A DNA stretch of 64,000 nucleotides, from contig NZ_FZOR01000026.1 in the NCBI RefSeq assembly GCF_900188445.1, forward strand, positions 1 through 64,000, given 5' to 3'. The position numbers were made by a program, and so were the translations under genes. The stretch comes from Actinomadura meyerae. Lineage in GTDB: Bacteria > Actinomycetota > Actinomycetes > Streptosporangiales > Streptosporangiaceae. Shown here in pieces: positions 34,970 through 44,220 of the stretch (position 1 is its first letter; every line of letters begins with the position of its first letter). The notes under the pieces are model-generated. The model saw only the letters and a list, made by a program, of their open reading frames with translations, was not told where the DNA came from and made no database searches.

Positions 34970-35733
34970 CCGTCACCGCCGTCCCGGAGCGGGCGGGGCG
35001 GGACGAGGAGGGGCGGGGCCGCGCCGGGCTCCTCGTCACGCCGGTCTTCCTGCTGGCGGTGTGCGCGGCGCTCTACCTCTACGTGCGCGGGCTCGACCTG
35101 GACCCGATCGAGCGGCGCGCCATCGACCGGGACGAGATCGTCCGGCAGTTCGGCCAGCACGTGGGCCTGGTCGCGGTGTCGACGGCGCTGGTCCTCGCGA
35201 TCGCGATCCCGCTGGGGGTGCTGCTGACCCGGCCGCGGCTGCGGCGGCTGTCCGCGCCGTTCCTCGCGCTCGCCAACGTGGGGCAGGCCGTCCCGTCCAT
35301 CGGGGTGCTGGTGCTGCTCGCCGTCACGGTCGGCATCGGCTTCCGGCCGGCGGTGATCGCCCTCATCCTGGTGTCGGCGCTGCCGGTGCTGCGCAACACC
35401 ATGGTCGGCCTCCAGGGCGTCGACCGGTCGCTCATCGAGGCCGGGCGCGGCATCGGGATGTCCCGGACGGCGGTGCTGCTGCGGGTCGAGCTGCCGCTCG
35501 CGGTGCCGGTGATCCTGGCCAGCGTCCGCGTCGCGGTCATCCTCAACGTGGGCAGCGCGACGCTCGCGGCCTTCACCAACGCGGGCGGCCTCGGCGAGCT
35601 CATCAACACCGGGATCGCGCTGAACCGCACCCCGATCCTGCTGACCGGCAGCGTCCTGACGGCCGTGCTCGCCATGGCCGCCGACTGGCTCATCGGACTC
35701 GTCGAGCACGTCCTGCGCCCCCGCGGCGTCTGA
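34966..35733 (+). CDS. Glycine betaine/choline ABC transporter permease (OpuCD-like)
   Basis: This 255-residue permease has an N-terminal helix plus five core helices and the coupling loop EAGRGIGMSRTAVLLRVELP. It overlaps the ATPase gene (ATGA). It pairs with the first permease to form a heterodimeric channel. Confidence 0.9.
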   Translation: MTVTAVPERAGRDEEGRGRAGLLVTPVFLLAVCAALYLYVRGLDLDPIERRAIDRDEIVRQFGQHVGLVAVSTALVLAIAIPLGVLLTRPRLRRLSAPFLALANVGQAVPSIGVLVLLAVTVGIGFRPAVIALILVSALPVLRNTMVGLQGVDRSLIEAGRGIGMSRTAVLLRVELPLAVPVILASVRVAVILNVGSATLAAFTNAGGLGELINTGIALNRTPILLTGSVLTAVLAMAADWLIGLVEHVLRPRGV

Positions 35734-35752
35734 ACCCCTGAGGAGAGTCACC

Positions 35753-36724
35753 ATGCGCCTGCCCATCACCGGACGATCACGCATCGCCGCCTCCCTGGCC
35801 GCCGTCGCCCTCACCGCGGGGTGCTTCAGCTCAGGCGGCACCGACGCCGAGGCGGGCAGCCTGGCGGAGGGCAACTCGCTGAAGGGGGCCACGGTCACCG
35901 TCGGGTCCAAGGAGTTCACCGAGCAGCTCGTCCTGTGCCAGGTCACCGCGCTCGCGCTGCGCTCGGCGGGCGCGACCGTCCGCGAGAAGTGCGGGCTCCA
36001 GGGGAGCAACACCACCCGCGCGGCGCTGACGTCCGGCAGCGTCGACATGTACTGGGAGTACACGGGGACGGCCTGGATCAACTACCTGAAGGAGACCGAG
36101 CCGATCGGCGACCCGGCCGCGCAGTACAAGGCGGTCGCCGAGCAGGACCTCGCGAAGAACAAGGTGAAGTGGCTGGCGGCGGCGCCCGCGAACAACACCT
36201 ACGCCATCGCGGTGAAGACGACGACGATGCGGCAGCTCGGGATCGAGAACCTGTCGGACTACGCCGCCCTGGCGAAGAGCGATCCGGCCAAGGCGTCCAC
36301 GTGCGTCGCGAGCGAGTTCGCCGGGCGCAGCGACGGATGGCCCGGCCTGCAGAAGTCCTACGGGTTCACGCTGCCGAAGTCGGCCGTCGCGACCCTTGCC
36401 GAGGGCGCCATCTACGACGCCATCGGCAAGGGCAAGCCGTGCGCGTTCGGCGAGGTCGCCACGACCGACGGGCGCATCAAGGCGCTGGGCCTCACGCCCG
36501 TCCCGGACGACAAGCGGTTCTTCCCCGTCTACAACCCGGCCCTCACCGTCCGCGAGTCCGTCTACCGGGAGCACCCGGCCATCGGGCGGATCGCTGACCC
36601 GATCGCGGCGGCGCTGACGGACACCGTCCTGCAGGAGCTGAACGGCGAGGTCGACATCGAGGGCAAGGAGCCGGCGGAGGTGGCCGAGACCTGGTTGAAG
36701 TCCAAGGGGTTCATCGGCAAGTGA
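35753..36724 (+). CDS. Glycine betaine/choline-type substrate-binding lipoprotein (OpuCC-like)
   Basis: This 323-residue protein has a signal peptide with lipobox LTAGC (Cys at about 23) and the OpuAC fold (VTVGSKEFTEQLVLCQ, GSVDMYWEYTGTAW). It captures the ligand for the two permeases. The exact substrate cannot be told from sequence; the single system could serve betaine, choline, carnitine or ergothioneine. Confidence 0.9.
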   Translation: MRLPITGRSRIAASLAAVALTAGCFSSGGTDAEAGSLAEGNSLKGATVTVGSKEFTEQLVLCQVTALALRSAGATVREKCGLQGSNTTRAALTSGSVDMYWEYTGTAWINYLKETEPIGDPAAQYKAVAEQDLAKNKVKWLAAAPANNTYAIAVKTTTMRQLGIENLSDYAALAKSDPAKASTCVASEFAGRSDGWPGLQKSYGFTLPKSAVATLAEGAIYDAIGKGKPCAFGEVATTDGRIKALGLTPVPDDKRFFPVYNPALTVRESVYREHPAIGRIADPIAAALTDTVLQELNGEVDIEGKEPAEVAETWLKSKGFIGK

Positions 36725-36790
36725 CGGGTCCCGGCGGCGGTGGCGCATTACGCTGAGCAGCACATATCGCCACAGTGGAGGGCGCGGCGC

Positions 36791-37402
36791 ATGAACCGGA
36801 GTGAACTGGTCAAGATGGTGGCGGAGCGTGCGGGCAGCGACGAGGCCGCCGCCCGCCGGCACGTGGACGCCATGTTCGACACCGTGATGGAGCGGGTGGC
36901 CGCGGGGGAGCGGGTCACCGTCACCGGGTTCGGGACGTTCGACGGCTTCGCGCGGCCCGCCCGCAGCGCCCGCAACCCGCGCACCGGGCTGCCGGTCGAG
37001 GTCCCCGCCGCGCGGGTGCCGCGGTTCCGGTCCGGGCAGACGTTCCGGACCCGCGTCGCCGGGGAGGCCCCGGCACCCGCGCCCGCCGCCGAGCCGGAGG
37101 CCGCCGTGGTGGAGGCCGCCGTGGTGGAGGCCGCCGTGGCGGCGCCGGTCGAGGCCCCGGCGGCGAAGCCGTCCAAGAACGCCAAGAACGCTAAGAAGGT
37201 GAAGAAGGACGCCGGGGCCGGGAAGCGGTCCGCGAAGGACGCCCCCGCGAAGGCCGAGGCCGCCAAGAACGGCAAGGCGGGCAAGGCCGTTAAGGCCGGC
37301 AAGGCCGGCAAGGCCGGCAAGGCCGGCAAGGACGACAAGGCCGGCAAGAACGCGAAGAAGAAGGCGGGCAAGGGCAAGGGCCGGGCGAAGGTCCGCTCCT
37401 AG
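36791..37402 (+). CDS. HU-family DNA-binding protein with Lys/Ala-rich C-terminal tail
   Basis: This 203-residue protein has an HU domain (about 1-92: MNRSELVKMVAERAG, then VTGFGTFDGFARPARSARNP with the DNA-binding beta-arm) followed by a Pro/Ala/Glu segment and a highly basic tail of KAGKAGK-type repeats. Long basic tails are typical of mycobacterial HupB and streptomycete HupS; they compact DNA. The tail is encoded by 9-18 bp tandem repeats (37097-37145 and 37268-37330) that probably vary in length. ATG 36791 follows GGAGGG. Confidence 0.9.
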   Translation: MNRSELVKMVAERAGSDEAAARRHVDAMFDTVMERVAAGERVTVTGFGTFDGFARPARSARNPRTGLPVEVPAARVPRFRSGQTFRTRVAGEAPAPAPAAEPEAAVVEAAVVEAAVAAPVEAPAAKPSKNAKNAKKVKKDAGAGKRSAKDAPAKAEAAKNGKAGKAVKAGKAGKAGKAGKDDKAGKNAKKKAGKGKGRAKVRS

Positions 37403-37408
37403 CCGAGA

Positions 37409-38641
37409 TCAGCGCAGCGGGAAGCCCAGCTCGCGGCCCTGCTCGCGCAGGCCGTCGCGGGCGTCCGGGTGCGCCACCCGGTCCACGAGCTGCTGCGCCT
37501 GCGACAGCGAGTCCTCGCCCCAGATCGTGGCGGTGCCCTGCTCGCTCACGATGAAGCTGTGCTGGAAGGAGGTGACGGGCCCGGCCAGCCGCGGGATCAC
37601 CGTGGACACGTCCGCCCGAGGGTGCCAGGACGGCAGCGCGATGACCGCCCGGCCGCCGGGGGAGTGCAGCGCCCCCACCACGAAGTCGGTCTGCCCGCCG
37701 AACCCCGAGTAGACCACGCCGCGCACCCGGCTGGCGTTGGCCTGCGCGTACAGGTCGACCTGGAGCGCCGAGTTCACCGACACGAGGCGGGGCCGGCGCG
37801 CGATCAGGCTGGGGTCGTTGGTCTTCTCGGTGCGCAGCATCCGGACGCGCTCGTTGCGGTCGGCCCAGTCGTAGAGCTCCGCGCCGCCGAACGCGAACGA
37901 GGCGGTGATCGGCGTGTCCGGGTCGAGCGCCCCCGCCTTCTCCAGTGCGAGGACGCCGTCGCTGAACATCTCCGACCAGACGCCGAGGCCGCGGCGGCCG
38001 AGCAGCGAGGCGAGCACGGCGTCCGGGACGGCGCCGATGCCGAGCTGGAGCGTCGCCCGCTCGGGGACGAGGGCGGCGACCCGGCCGCCGATCTCGCGGG
38101 CGGTGTCGCCGGGCGGCCGCGGCACCGGGCTCGCGAGCGGCTCGTCCGACTCGATCGCGTAGTCGATCTCGTCCACCGCCATGACCGCGTCCCCGAAGGC
38201 GTAGGGCATGCGCGGGTTGAGCTGGGCGATGACGAGCCCGCCGCGGGCGCGCACGGCCTCCACGGCGGCGGGCAGGATGTTGACCTCGATGCCGAGCGAC
38301 ACCGTCCCGGCGCGCGGCGTGGAGGTCTGCACGATCACCACGTCCGGCGGCAGCGACCCCTTCAGCAGGTTCGGGACGAGCGAGAGCCGCGACGGGAAGT
38401 AGCGCAGGCGGGCGTGCCCGCGCATGCCCGCCCCGACGAACGGCGTCTCCAGGTCCACGCCCTCGCGGTCGGGCATCTCGCCCTGGGCGTTCAGCATGAA
38501 CAGCCGGTACTCGGCGGCGGCCGCGTCCAGCACGGCCAGGGCGCGGCGCGGGGTGGCGAAGTTGCCGCCCGCCACGACCCGCGGCCGGCCCGGCAGGCCC
38601 GCGAGGACGACCCCGAGGTGTGATTCCGAAATGACGCGCAT
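37409..38641 (-). CDS. Acetyl-CoA hydrolase/CoA-transferase family protein
   Basis: This 410-residue protein of the acetyl-CoA hydrolase/4-hydroxybutyrate CoA-transferase family has an N-terminal CoA-transferase domain, LQLGIGAVPDAV in the middle and GGQTDFVVGALHSPGGRA near the end. It moves CoA between carboxylic acids (succinate, butyrate, acetate). ATG 38641 is favoured; an ATG 39 bases upstream would add 13 residues. The 96 bases up to the next gene show no other features. Confidence 0.85.
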   Translation of the reverse strand: MRVISESHLGVVLAGLPGRPRVVAGGNFATPRRALAVLDAAAAEYRLFMLNAQGEMPDREGVDLETPFVGAGMRGHARLRYFPSRLSLVPNLLKGSLPPDVVIVQTSTPRAGTVSLGIEVNILPAAVEAVRARGGLVIAQLNPRMPYAFGDAVMAVDEIDYAIESDEPLASPVPRPPGDTAREIGGRVAALVPERATLQLGIGAVPDAVLASLLGRRGLGVWSEMFSDGVLALEKAGALDPDTPITASFAFGGAELYDWADRNERVRMLRTEKTNDPSLIARRPRLVSVNSALQVDLYAQANASRVRGVVYSGFGGQTDFVVGALHSPGGRAVIALPSWHPRADVSTVIPRLAGPVTSFQHSFIVSEQGTATIWGEDSLSQAQQLVDRVAHPDARDGLREQGRELGFPLR

Positions 38642-38737
38642 CGACGTGCTCCGCCCCCTGGATGGTGGTCCGGCTTCCATGATCGGGCATCGGGCGGCGC
38701 GGGCCCGGAGCGGGGCGGCCCCGCGCCCGCGCCGGCG

Positions 38738-40126
38738 CTAGACGACCAGGTTCAGCAGCAGGACGAACACCAGGCCGCACACCGAGATGACGGTCTCCAT
38801 CAGCGACCACGTCTTGATGTTCTGCCCGACGCTGAGCCCGAAGTACTCCTTGACCAGCCAGAAGCCGGCGTCGTTGACATGCGAGAAGAACAGCGACCCG
38901 GCGCCGATCGCCAGCACCAGCAGCGAGGTCTCGCCGCTGTCGAGGGTGCCGACCAGCGGGACGAAGATGCCGGCGGCGGTGACGGTCGCGACGGTCGCGG
39001 AACCGGTGGCCAGCCGGATGAGGACGGCGACCAGCCAGGCGAGCAGCAGCACCGAGAAGCCGCTGTCCTTGACCCAGTCGGCGACCAGGTCGCCGATCCC
39101 GGTGGCGATCAGCGTCTGCTTGAAGCCGCCGCCCGCCGCGACGATCAGCAGGATCCCGGCGATCGGCGGCAGCGACTCCGCGGTGGACGCCGAGACGGCC
39201 CGCCGGTCCATGCCCGAGCCGAGGCCGAGGGTGAACATCGCGACGACGACCGCGATGAGCAGGGCGATCAGCGGCGTGCCGAGGTCGTCCAGGACGGTGC
39301 GGAGGTCGTTGCCCTCGTCCAGCGTGATGTCGGCGACGGCCTTGCCCAGCATCAGGACGACGGGGAGCAGCACGGTGACGAGCGTGACGGCGAACGACGG
39401 GCGCTTGCGTCCCTCCTCCGCCGCGTCCTGCTCCTGCTCCTCGCCGGGGTCGACGTAGAGCTGCGGCGGCATGACGTCCACCCAGCGGGCCGCGAACCGC
39501 GCGAACAGCGGGCCGGACAGGGCGACCGTCGGGATCGCGACGAGCACGCCGAGGCCCAGCGTGAGGCCGAGGTCGGCCTTGAGGGTGCCGATGGCGGCGA
39601 GCGGTCCGGGGTGCGGCGGGACGAGCCCGTGCATCGCCGACAGCCCGGCCAGCGCCGGGATGCCGACGGCGATGAGCGACAGCCCCGAGCGCCGCGCGAC
39701 CAGGAAGATGACCGGCATCAGCAGCACGAGGCCGATCTCGAAGAACATCGGCAGGCCGATCAGCGCGCCGACGAGCGCCATCGCCCACGGCAGGAGGGCC
39801 CGCCTGGACCGGCCCACGATGGTGTCGACGATCTGGTCGGCGCCCCCGGAGTCGGCCAGCAGCTTGCCGAACATCGCGCCGAGCGCGATGAGCGCGCCGA
39901 CGTCGGCCGTGGTCTTGCCGAAGCCCTCGCCGAAGGCGTCGAACGTGTCCGCCATGGGAAGACCGGCGATGGCGCCGACCAGCAGCGAGCCGAGCGTCAG
40001 GCTGAGGAACGGGTGGCCCCTGAAGTAGGTGATCAGTACGACGATCAGCGCGATGCCGGCGAGCGCCGCCGGCACGAGCCGCCCGCCGTCGGCGGCCGGC
40101 GCCGCGGCCAGCACGATCGTGTGCAT
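38738..40126 (-). CDS. GntP family gluconate/organic acid permease
   Basis: This 462-residue H+ symporter has about 12 helices and GntP signatures (FGKTTADVGALIALGAMFGKLLADSG, HGLVPPHPGP, ATGSATVATVTAAGI, HVNDAGFWLVKEYFG). It imports gluconate or a related sugar acid. A divergent FCD-type GntR gene lies 137 bases away and probably regulates it. Confidence 0.9.
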   Translation of the reverse strand: MHTIVLAAAPAADGGRLVPAALAGIALIVVLITYFRGHPFLSLTLGSLLVGAIAGLPMADTFDAFGEGFGKTTADVGALIALGAMFGKLLADSGGADQIVDTIVGRSRRALLPWAMALVGALIGLPMFFEIGLVLLMPVIFLVARRSGLSLIAVGIPALAGLSAMHGLVPPHPGPLAAIGTLKADLGLTLGLGVLVAIPTVALSGPLFARFAARWVDVMPPQLYVDPGEEQEQDAAEEGRKRPSFAVTLVTVLLPVVLMLGKAVADITLDEGNDLRTVLDDLGTPLIALLIAVVVAMFTLGLGSGMDRRAVSASTAESLPPIAGILLIVAAGGGFKQTLIATGIGDLVADWVKDSGFSVLLLAWLVAVLIRLATGSATVATVTAAGIFVPLVGTLDSGETSLLVLAIGAGSLFFSHVNDAGFWLVKEYFGLSVGQNIKTWSLMETVISVCGLVFVLLLNLVV

Positions 40127-40263
40127 TCGTCATCCTCCGGGGAGCGGGGAGGTGCAGTCGGTCCGCCCGAGTGTGACCGCAATGACCTGCCTTTTACAAT
40201 AGATCGGGCCTAAAAATCATATCTTTGTGCGATCGATGCCGAGATTCATGTGATGATTAAGCC
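40127..40263. promoter_or_regulatory. Divergent gntP/gntR promoter region
   Basis: This A/T-rich island (about 40190-40263) is the most A/T-rich part of the area. It contains short dyads such as TCAT-gtg-ATGA (around 40244-40254), and aaaaatcatatctttg. It should contain both promoters and the GntR operator; the exact site is not certain. Confidence 0.5.
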
Positions 40264-40965
40264 ATGATGTACATCCCGCGGGCCGGGCTGCACGGCAGCG
40301 TCCTCGACCGGCTGGGCATGCAGATCACCTCCGGCGAGCTCGGCGCGGGCGCGGTGCTGCGGATCGAGGAGCTGGAGTCCCGGTTCGGGGTGTCCCGCTC
40401 GGTGGTGCGGGAGGCGATCCGCGTCCTGGAGTCGATGGGCATGGTCACCAGCCGCCGCCGGGTCGGCGTCACGGTCGCCGAGCGGGCGCGGTGGAGCGTC
40501 TTGCACCCGCAGATCATCGGCTGGCGGCTGGAGGGCGCCGACCGCGACGCCCAGCTGCGCTCGCTCGGCGAGCTGCGCCGCGGGCTGGAGCCGGTCGCCG
40601 CCGCGCTCGCCGCCCGCCGCGCCACCCCCGCCCAGTGCGGCACGCTGACCGGCGCGGTGATGGACATGGCCGTGCACGGCCGGTCCGGCGACCTGGAGTC
40701 CTACCTCACCGCGGACGTCCTCTTCCACCGGACGCTGCTGGAGGCGTCCGGGAACGAGATGATGGCCGCGCTCAGCGGTGTCGTCGCCGTCCTCGCCGGG
40801 CGCACCCACCACCACCTGATGCCGGCCCACCCCGAGCCGGCCGCGATCCGCTGGCACGCGGAGGTGGCGCAGGCCGTCCAGGCGGGCGACGCCGAGGCCG
40901 CCGAACGCGCCATGCGCGACATCGTCGACGAGGCCACGCGGGCGATGCTGGACGCGAGCGAGTGA
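40264..40965 (+). CDS. FCD-type GntR family regulator
   Basis: This 233-residue protein has an N-terminal winged HTH (RIEELESRFGVSRSVVREAIRVLESMGMV) and a C-terminal FCD effector domain with conserved helical Asp/His residues (DVLFHRTLLEASGN; RWHAEVAQAVQAGDAEAAERAMRDI), which usually bind a metal and an organic acid such as gluconate. It is divergent from the gntP-like permease and is its likely regulator. Confidence 0.92.
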   Translation: MMYIPRAGLHGSVLDRLGMQITSGELGAGAVLRIEELESRFGVSRSVVREAIRVLESMGMVTSRRRVGVTVAERARWSVLHPQIIGWRLEGADRDAQLRSLGELRRGLEPVAAALAARRATPAQCGTLTGAVMDMAVHGRSGDLESYLTADVLFHRTLLEASGNEMMAALSGVVAVLAGRTHHHLMPAHPEPAAIRWHAEVAQAVQAGDAEAAERAMRDIVDEATRAMLDASE

Positions 40966-41022
40966 CGCGCCCCCGGCGAGCCGACCTCCTGCCCGAGCCG
41001 ACCTCCTCTCTGGGGCGGCGTC

Positions 41023-41874
41023 CTAGAAGAGGGTGGGCGGCTCCGCCGGGACCGGCTCCGGCAGGGGCTCCACCTCCGGCGCGAGGGCCCGCACCTCGTC
41101 GTGGAAGCGGCGGGCCAGCTCCAGGGCGTCGGCGTTGTCGGGGGTGTGCACGAACACGGTCGGCGAGCGCCCCTCGCGCACCCACTCGGCGGCCTTCTCC
41201 ACCCAGAACCGCCAGCCCTCGACCGTGCGCTCGGTGTCGTCCCGGCCGAGGTAGCGGACGACCGGGCGGTCGGTGAGCGCCGCCGACCGGCGCGGCACGC
41301 GCGGCTTCTTCGTCCAGGCGTCGCGCTCGGCGTCGCTGGTCGGCGGGGTGGTGAAGAACGCGGTGGTGTCGAACGGGACCCACTCCGCCCCGGCCCGGCC
41401 GAGCACCCGCTCCAGGTCGCGGGCGCACCGGTCGTCCTCGAAGAACGCCCGGTGCCGGACCTCGACCGCGTACCGGTGGCCGGCGGGGAGCCCGCGCAGG
41501 AAGCCGGCCAGCGCGCCGAGGTCGCCGGGGCCGAACGAGGCCGGGAGCTGCGCCCAGAGCGCGTGCGTGCGCGGCCCCAGCGGCTCCATCGCACCCAGGA
41601 AGGCGCGGAGCGGCTCGCCGGCGTCCGCGAGCCGCCGCTCATGCGTGACCGCCTTCGGCAGCTTCAGCAGGAACCGGAAGTCCGGCGGGGTCTGCTCGGC
41701 CCACGACTCGACCGCGCTGCGCGGCGGCGTCGCGTAGAAGGTGGTGTTCCCCTCCACCGCGTCGCACCAGCTCGCGTAGGCGCGCAGCCGCTCGGCCGGA
41801 GGCAGCCCCGGCGGCAGGAACCGGCCCTGCCACCGCGCGTGCGCCCACATCGCGCACCCCACATGAACCCGCAT
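41023..41874 (-). CDS. DUF72 family protein (YecE-like)
   Basis: This 283-residue TIM-barrel protein of DUF72 has VHVGCAMWAHARWQGRFLP, VEGNTTFYATP, PDFRFLLKLPKAVTHERRL, YAVEVRHRAFF and VRYLGRDD. Its function is unknown. It lies 11 bases after the alpha/beta hydrolase gene and may be the last cistron of the large catabolic operon. Confidence 0.88.
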   Translation of the reverse strand: MRVHVGCAMWAHARWQGRFLPPGLPPAERLRAYASWCDAVEGNTTFYATPPRSAVESWAEQTPPDFRFLLKLPKAVTHERRLADAGEPLRAFLGAMEPLGPRTHALWAQLPASFGPGDLGALAGFLRGLPAGHRYAVEVRHRAFFEDDRCARDLERVLGRAGAEWVPFDTTAFFTTPPTSDAERDAWTKKPRVPRRSAALTDRPVVRYLGRDDTERTVEGWRFWVEKAAEWVREGRSPTVFVHTPDNADALELARRFHDEVRALAPEVEPLPEPVPAEPPTLF

Positions 41875-41885
41875 GCGGCCCGACG

Positions 41886-42683
41886 CTACCGAACGCCCGC
41901 CTTCCGGACGAAGTCGAGCAGCGCGGCGGCGAACTCGCCCGGCGCCCGCAGGTGCGGCTGGGCGCGGACGCCCGGCAGGACGACGAGGCGGGCGTCGCGC
42001 GCCAGCTCCAGCGCGACCGCGTCCTTGGCCGCGAGGACGTCGTGCTCGGTGTTGAGCAGCAGGACGGGCACGTCCGCCGCCGCGAGCGCCTCCGCCGGGT
42101 CGTACCGGAACGCCGCCTGGTACCCCCAGCCGTAGCGGCCGGCGACGCGCATCAGCTCGACCACGGCCAGGTGCAGCAGCTCCGGCGGCACGTCCGGCCC
42201 CCAACCGCGCAGGTACCGGTCGACGGCCCAGCCGAACTGCGAGCCCCGGCCGTCCACCGGCGCCTCCGGGGTCCAGCCCGCGATGAAGGCGGCCCGCTCC
42301 TCCCCGGTGAACAGCGGGACGCCGCTCAGCACCAGCCCGGCGGCGGGCAGGTGCGCGGCGGCGGTGAGCGCGAGGGACGCCCCGCTGTGCACGCCGCAGA
42401 GCACGGGCCGCTCCATCCCGATCGCGCCCGCCGCCCGCGCCAGCACCCGGCCGTAGTCGGGGATCTCGGCACCGGGCCCCGGAGGCGGGTCGGACGCGCC
42501 GTAGCCGGGGGTGTCGAACGCGACGGCGCGAGCGTGCCGGCCGAGCAGCGGCAGGACGTCCTCGAAGACGCGCGAGGACAGCGGGGACTCGTGGAACAGC
42601 CCGATCCACGGCCCCGCGTCGCCGTTCCTCCGGTAGTGGACCTGGCCCCACTCGGTGCCGGCGTACCCGCCCGTGGTCCTCAT
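41886..42683 (-). CDS. Alpha/beta hydrolase of the tetrapyrrole-type operon
   Basis: This 265-residue hydrolase has an FHESPLSSRVF oxyanion region and an atypical nucleophile elbow GVHSGASL with Ser in place, plus an acid in NTEHDVL. The expected C-terminal His is in QPHLRAP. It resembles C-C bond or carboxylester hydrolases. ATG 42683 has GAGGAGGG upstream and lies 14 bases after the decarboxylase-like gene. In this operon it could cleave an ester or a ring-cleavage product. Confidence 0.82.
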   Translation of the reverse strand: MRTTGGYAGTEWGQVHYRRNGDAGPWIGLFHESPLSSRVFEDVLPLLGRHARAVAFDTPGYGASDPPPGPGAEIPDYGRVLARAAGAIGMERPVLCGVHSGASLALTAAAHLPAAGLVLSGVPLFTGEERAAFIAGWTPEAPVDGRGSQFGWAVDRYLRGWGPDVPPELLHLAVVELMRVAGRYGWGYQAAFRYDPAEALAAADVPVLLLNTEHDVLAAKDAVALELARDARLVVLPGVRAQPHLRAPGEFAAALLDFVRKAGVR

Positions 42684-42697
42684 GCGGCCCTCCTCGG

Positions 42698-43441
42698 TCA
42701 GTGCTCGCGCAGGAGGGTCCCGGCGCCGTGGACCTTGTCGTCGATGCCGTTGTCGCGGAGCGCCATCCACCAGGTGGCGGCGTTGATCGCGATGACGGGC
42801 AGGCCGAGCCAGCGCTCCGCCTCGTCGGCCGCCGCCACCATCGACAGGTTGGTGCCGCACTGCACCAGCGCGTCGACGTCGCCCGCCGCCAGCTCGCGCA
42901 GCGCGGCCCGCAGCTCCTCCTCGGTGACGTGCGCGATCGACACGGCCGTCGGGCACTTCAGGCCGATGATCCGGTCGACCGTGAAGCCGAGCTCGGTGAA
43001 GAACCGGCGGACGTTGGCGTCGCCGACCGGCTGGTAGGGGGTGACGACGCCGATCCGGCGGGCGCCGAACAGCTTCAGCGCGCGCTCGCACGCCTCGGCG
43101 CCGGTGGCCACCTGGAGCCCGGTGATGTCGTGGATCTGCCTGACGAACTGCTTGTTGCCCTCGACTCCGCCCCAGAACGTCTCCGCGGACATGCCCATCA
43201 CCATGTAGTCGGGCTCGCAGGTGAGGACGCGCTCGCACGCCGCGCCGATCTCGTCGCGGATCTGCTCCAGCAGCCGCTCCATGCCCGCGTCCCCGGCCAT
43301 GTTCTGGTCCCGGATGTGGATGCGGGAGAAGTGGGACGTCACGCCCGGGACGCCCATCCGGTAGAAGTCGGGTTCGACGATGGTGTTGGTGGACGGCGCG
43401 ATCACCCCGAACTTGCGCCGCCAGCCGAGTGCGTCCGTCAT
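42698..43441 (-). CDS. Arylmalonate decarboxylase/maleate isomerase-like protein
   Basis: This 247-residue Asp/Glu-racemase-superfamily protein aligns by eye with arylmalonate decarboxylase: VIAPSTNTIVEPDFY, GMSAETFWGG (in place of the GTSLSFYRG oxyanion segment) and LVQCGTNL. It keeps one catalytic Cys (Cys195), while the other racemase/isomerase Cys position is occupied by Ser85. One-Cys members decarboxylate; two-Cys members isomerise maleate. It overlaps the SDR gene (ATGA). Substrates may be a substituted malonate, maleate or maleimide-derived acid (inference). Confidence 0.75.
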   Translation of the reverse strand: MTDALGWRRKFGVIAPSTNTIVEPDFYRMGVPGVTSHFSRIHIRDQNMAGDAGMERLLEQIRDEIGAACERVLTCEPDYMVMGMSAETFWGGVEGNKQFVRQIHDITGLQVATGAEACERALKLFGARRIGVVTPYQPVGDANVRRFFTELGFTVDRIIGLKCPTAVSIAHVTEEELRAALRELAAGDVDALVQCGTNLSMVAAADEAERWLGLPVIAINAATWWMALRDNGIDDKVHGAGTLLREH

Positions 43442-44220
43442 GCCGGGTCTCCGAACAGGTCGCGCTTGCGGACGGTGCCGAGCAGGAACCGTCCCATGAT
43501 CTTCGGTGTGGTGAGCCAGGCGACCGTGCCGCCGTTCCGCGTTCCCGCGAGGATCCTGGCGGCCAGCCACGGCGCCACCGTCTCCACCCGGTCGGCGAGG
43601 ATGTTGAAGACCTTCTTCGCCTTCGCCAGCTCCTCGGGGGAGTAGTCCCGGACGAGCAGGTCGGTGACGACCATGCCGGGGGACAGGTGCGCCACCTTCA
43701 CCGGCCCGCCCTTGACCTCCTTGGCCAGGCCGGAGGTGAGGTATGCGGCGCCGCGCTTGGTCGCGCCGTAGGCGATCAGCCCGGGGACGGTGCGGCCGTC
43801 GCCGCCGAGCCCGGCCATGTTCCAGACGGTGCCGCCGCCCTGCGCGGCCATGCCGCGCACCGCGACGGCGCTGCCGTGCATCACGCCGAGCAGGTTCGCC
43901 GACACCACCGCCTCCAGCTGCTCGGGCGGCAGCTCGGCGAGCGGGCGGCGGGCGGTGGACACGCCCGCGTTGTTGACCCAGTGGTCGACCCGCCCGAACT
44001 CTTCGGCGGCGGCGTCCCACAGCGCCTGCACCTGGCCGCGGTCCGCCATGTCGCAGACCCGCCCGATCGCGCCGCCGCCGAGGCCGTCGAGCGCCGCGTC
44101 GACCGACTCCCGCGACCGGCCGCAGATCGCGACGCGGGCGCCGCGGGCGAGCAGCTCGCGGGCGAGGCCGAACCCGATGCCGCGCGTCCCGCCGGTGACG
44201 ACGACGGCGGGGCCCGTCAC
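43438..44220 (-). CDS. NYC1/NOL-like short-chain dehydrogenase (chlorophyll b reductase-like)
   Basis: This 260-residue SDR has the cofactor motif TGGTRGIG (9-16), NNAG (83-86) and active-site Tyr151/Lys155 in AYGATKR. Beyond the general SDR signature it shares the GGDGRTVP...AYGATKR and LSPGMVVTDLL...FNILADRVETVAPWL segments with plant chlorophyll b reductase NOL/NYC1, as recalled from those sequences. GTG 44220 overlaps the upstream stop. Its place beside RCCR-, PAO- and chlorophyllase-like genes supports a tetrapyrrole or similar macrocycle substrate, though a generic SDR remains possible. Confidence 0.75.
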   Translation of the reverse strand: MTGPAVVVTGGTRGIGFGLARELLARGARVAICGRSRESVDAALDGLGGGAIGRVCDMADRGQVQALWDAAAEEFGRVDHWVNNAGVSTARRPLAELPPEQLEAVVSANLLGVMHGSAVAVRGMAAQGGGTVWNMAGLGGDGRTVPGLIAYGATKRGAAYLTSGLAKEVKGGPVKVAHLSPGMVVTDLLVRDYSPEELAKAKKVFNILADRVETVAPWLAARILAGTRNGGTVAWLTTPKIMGRFLLGTVRKRDLFGDPA

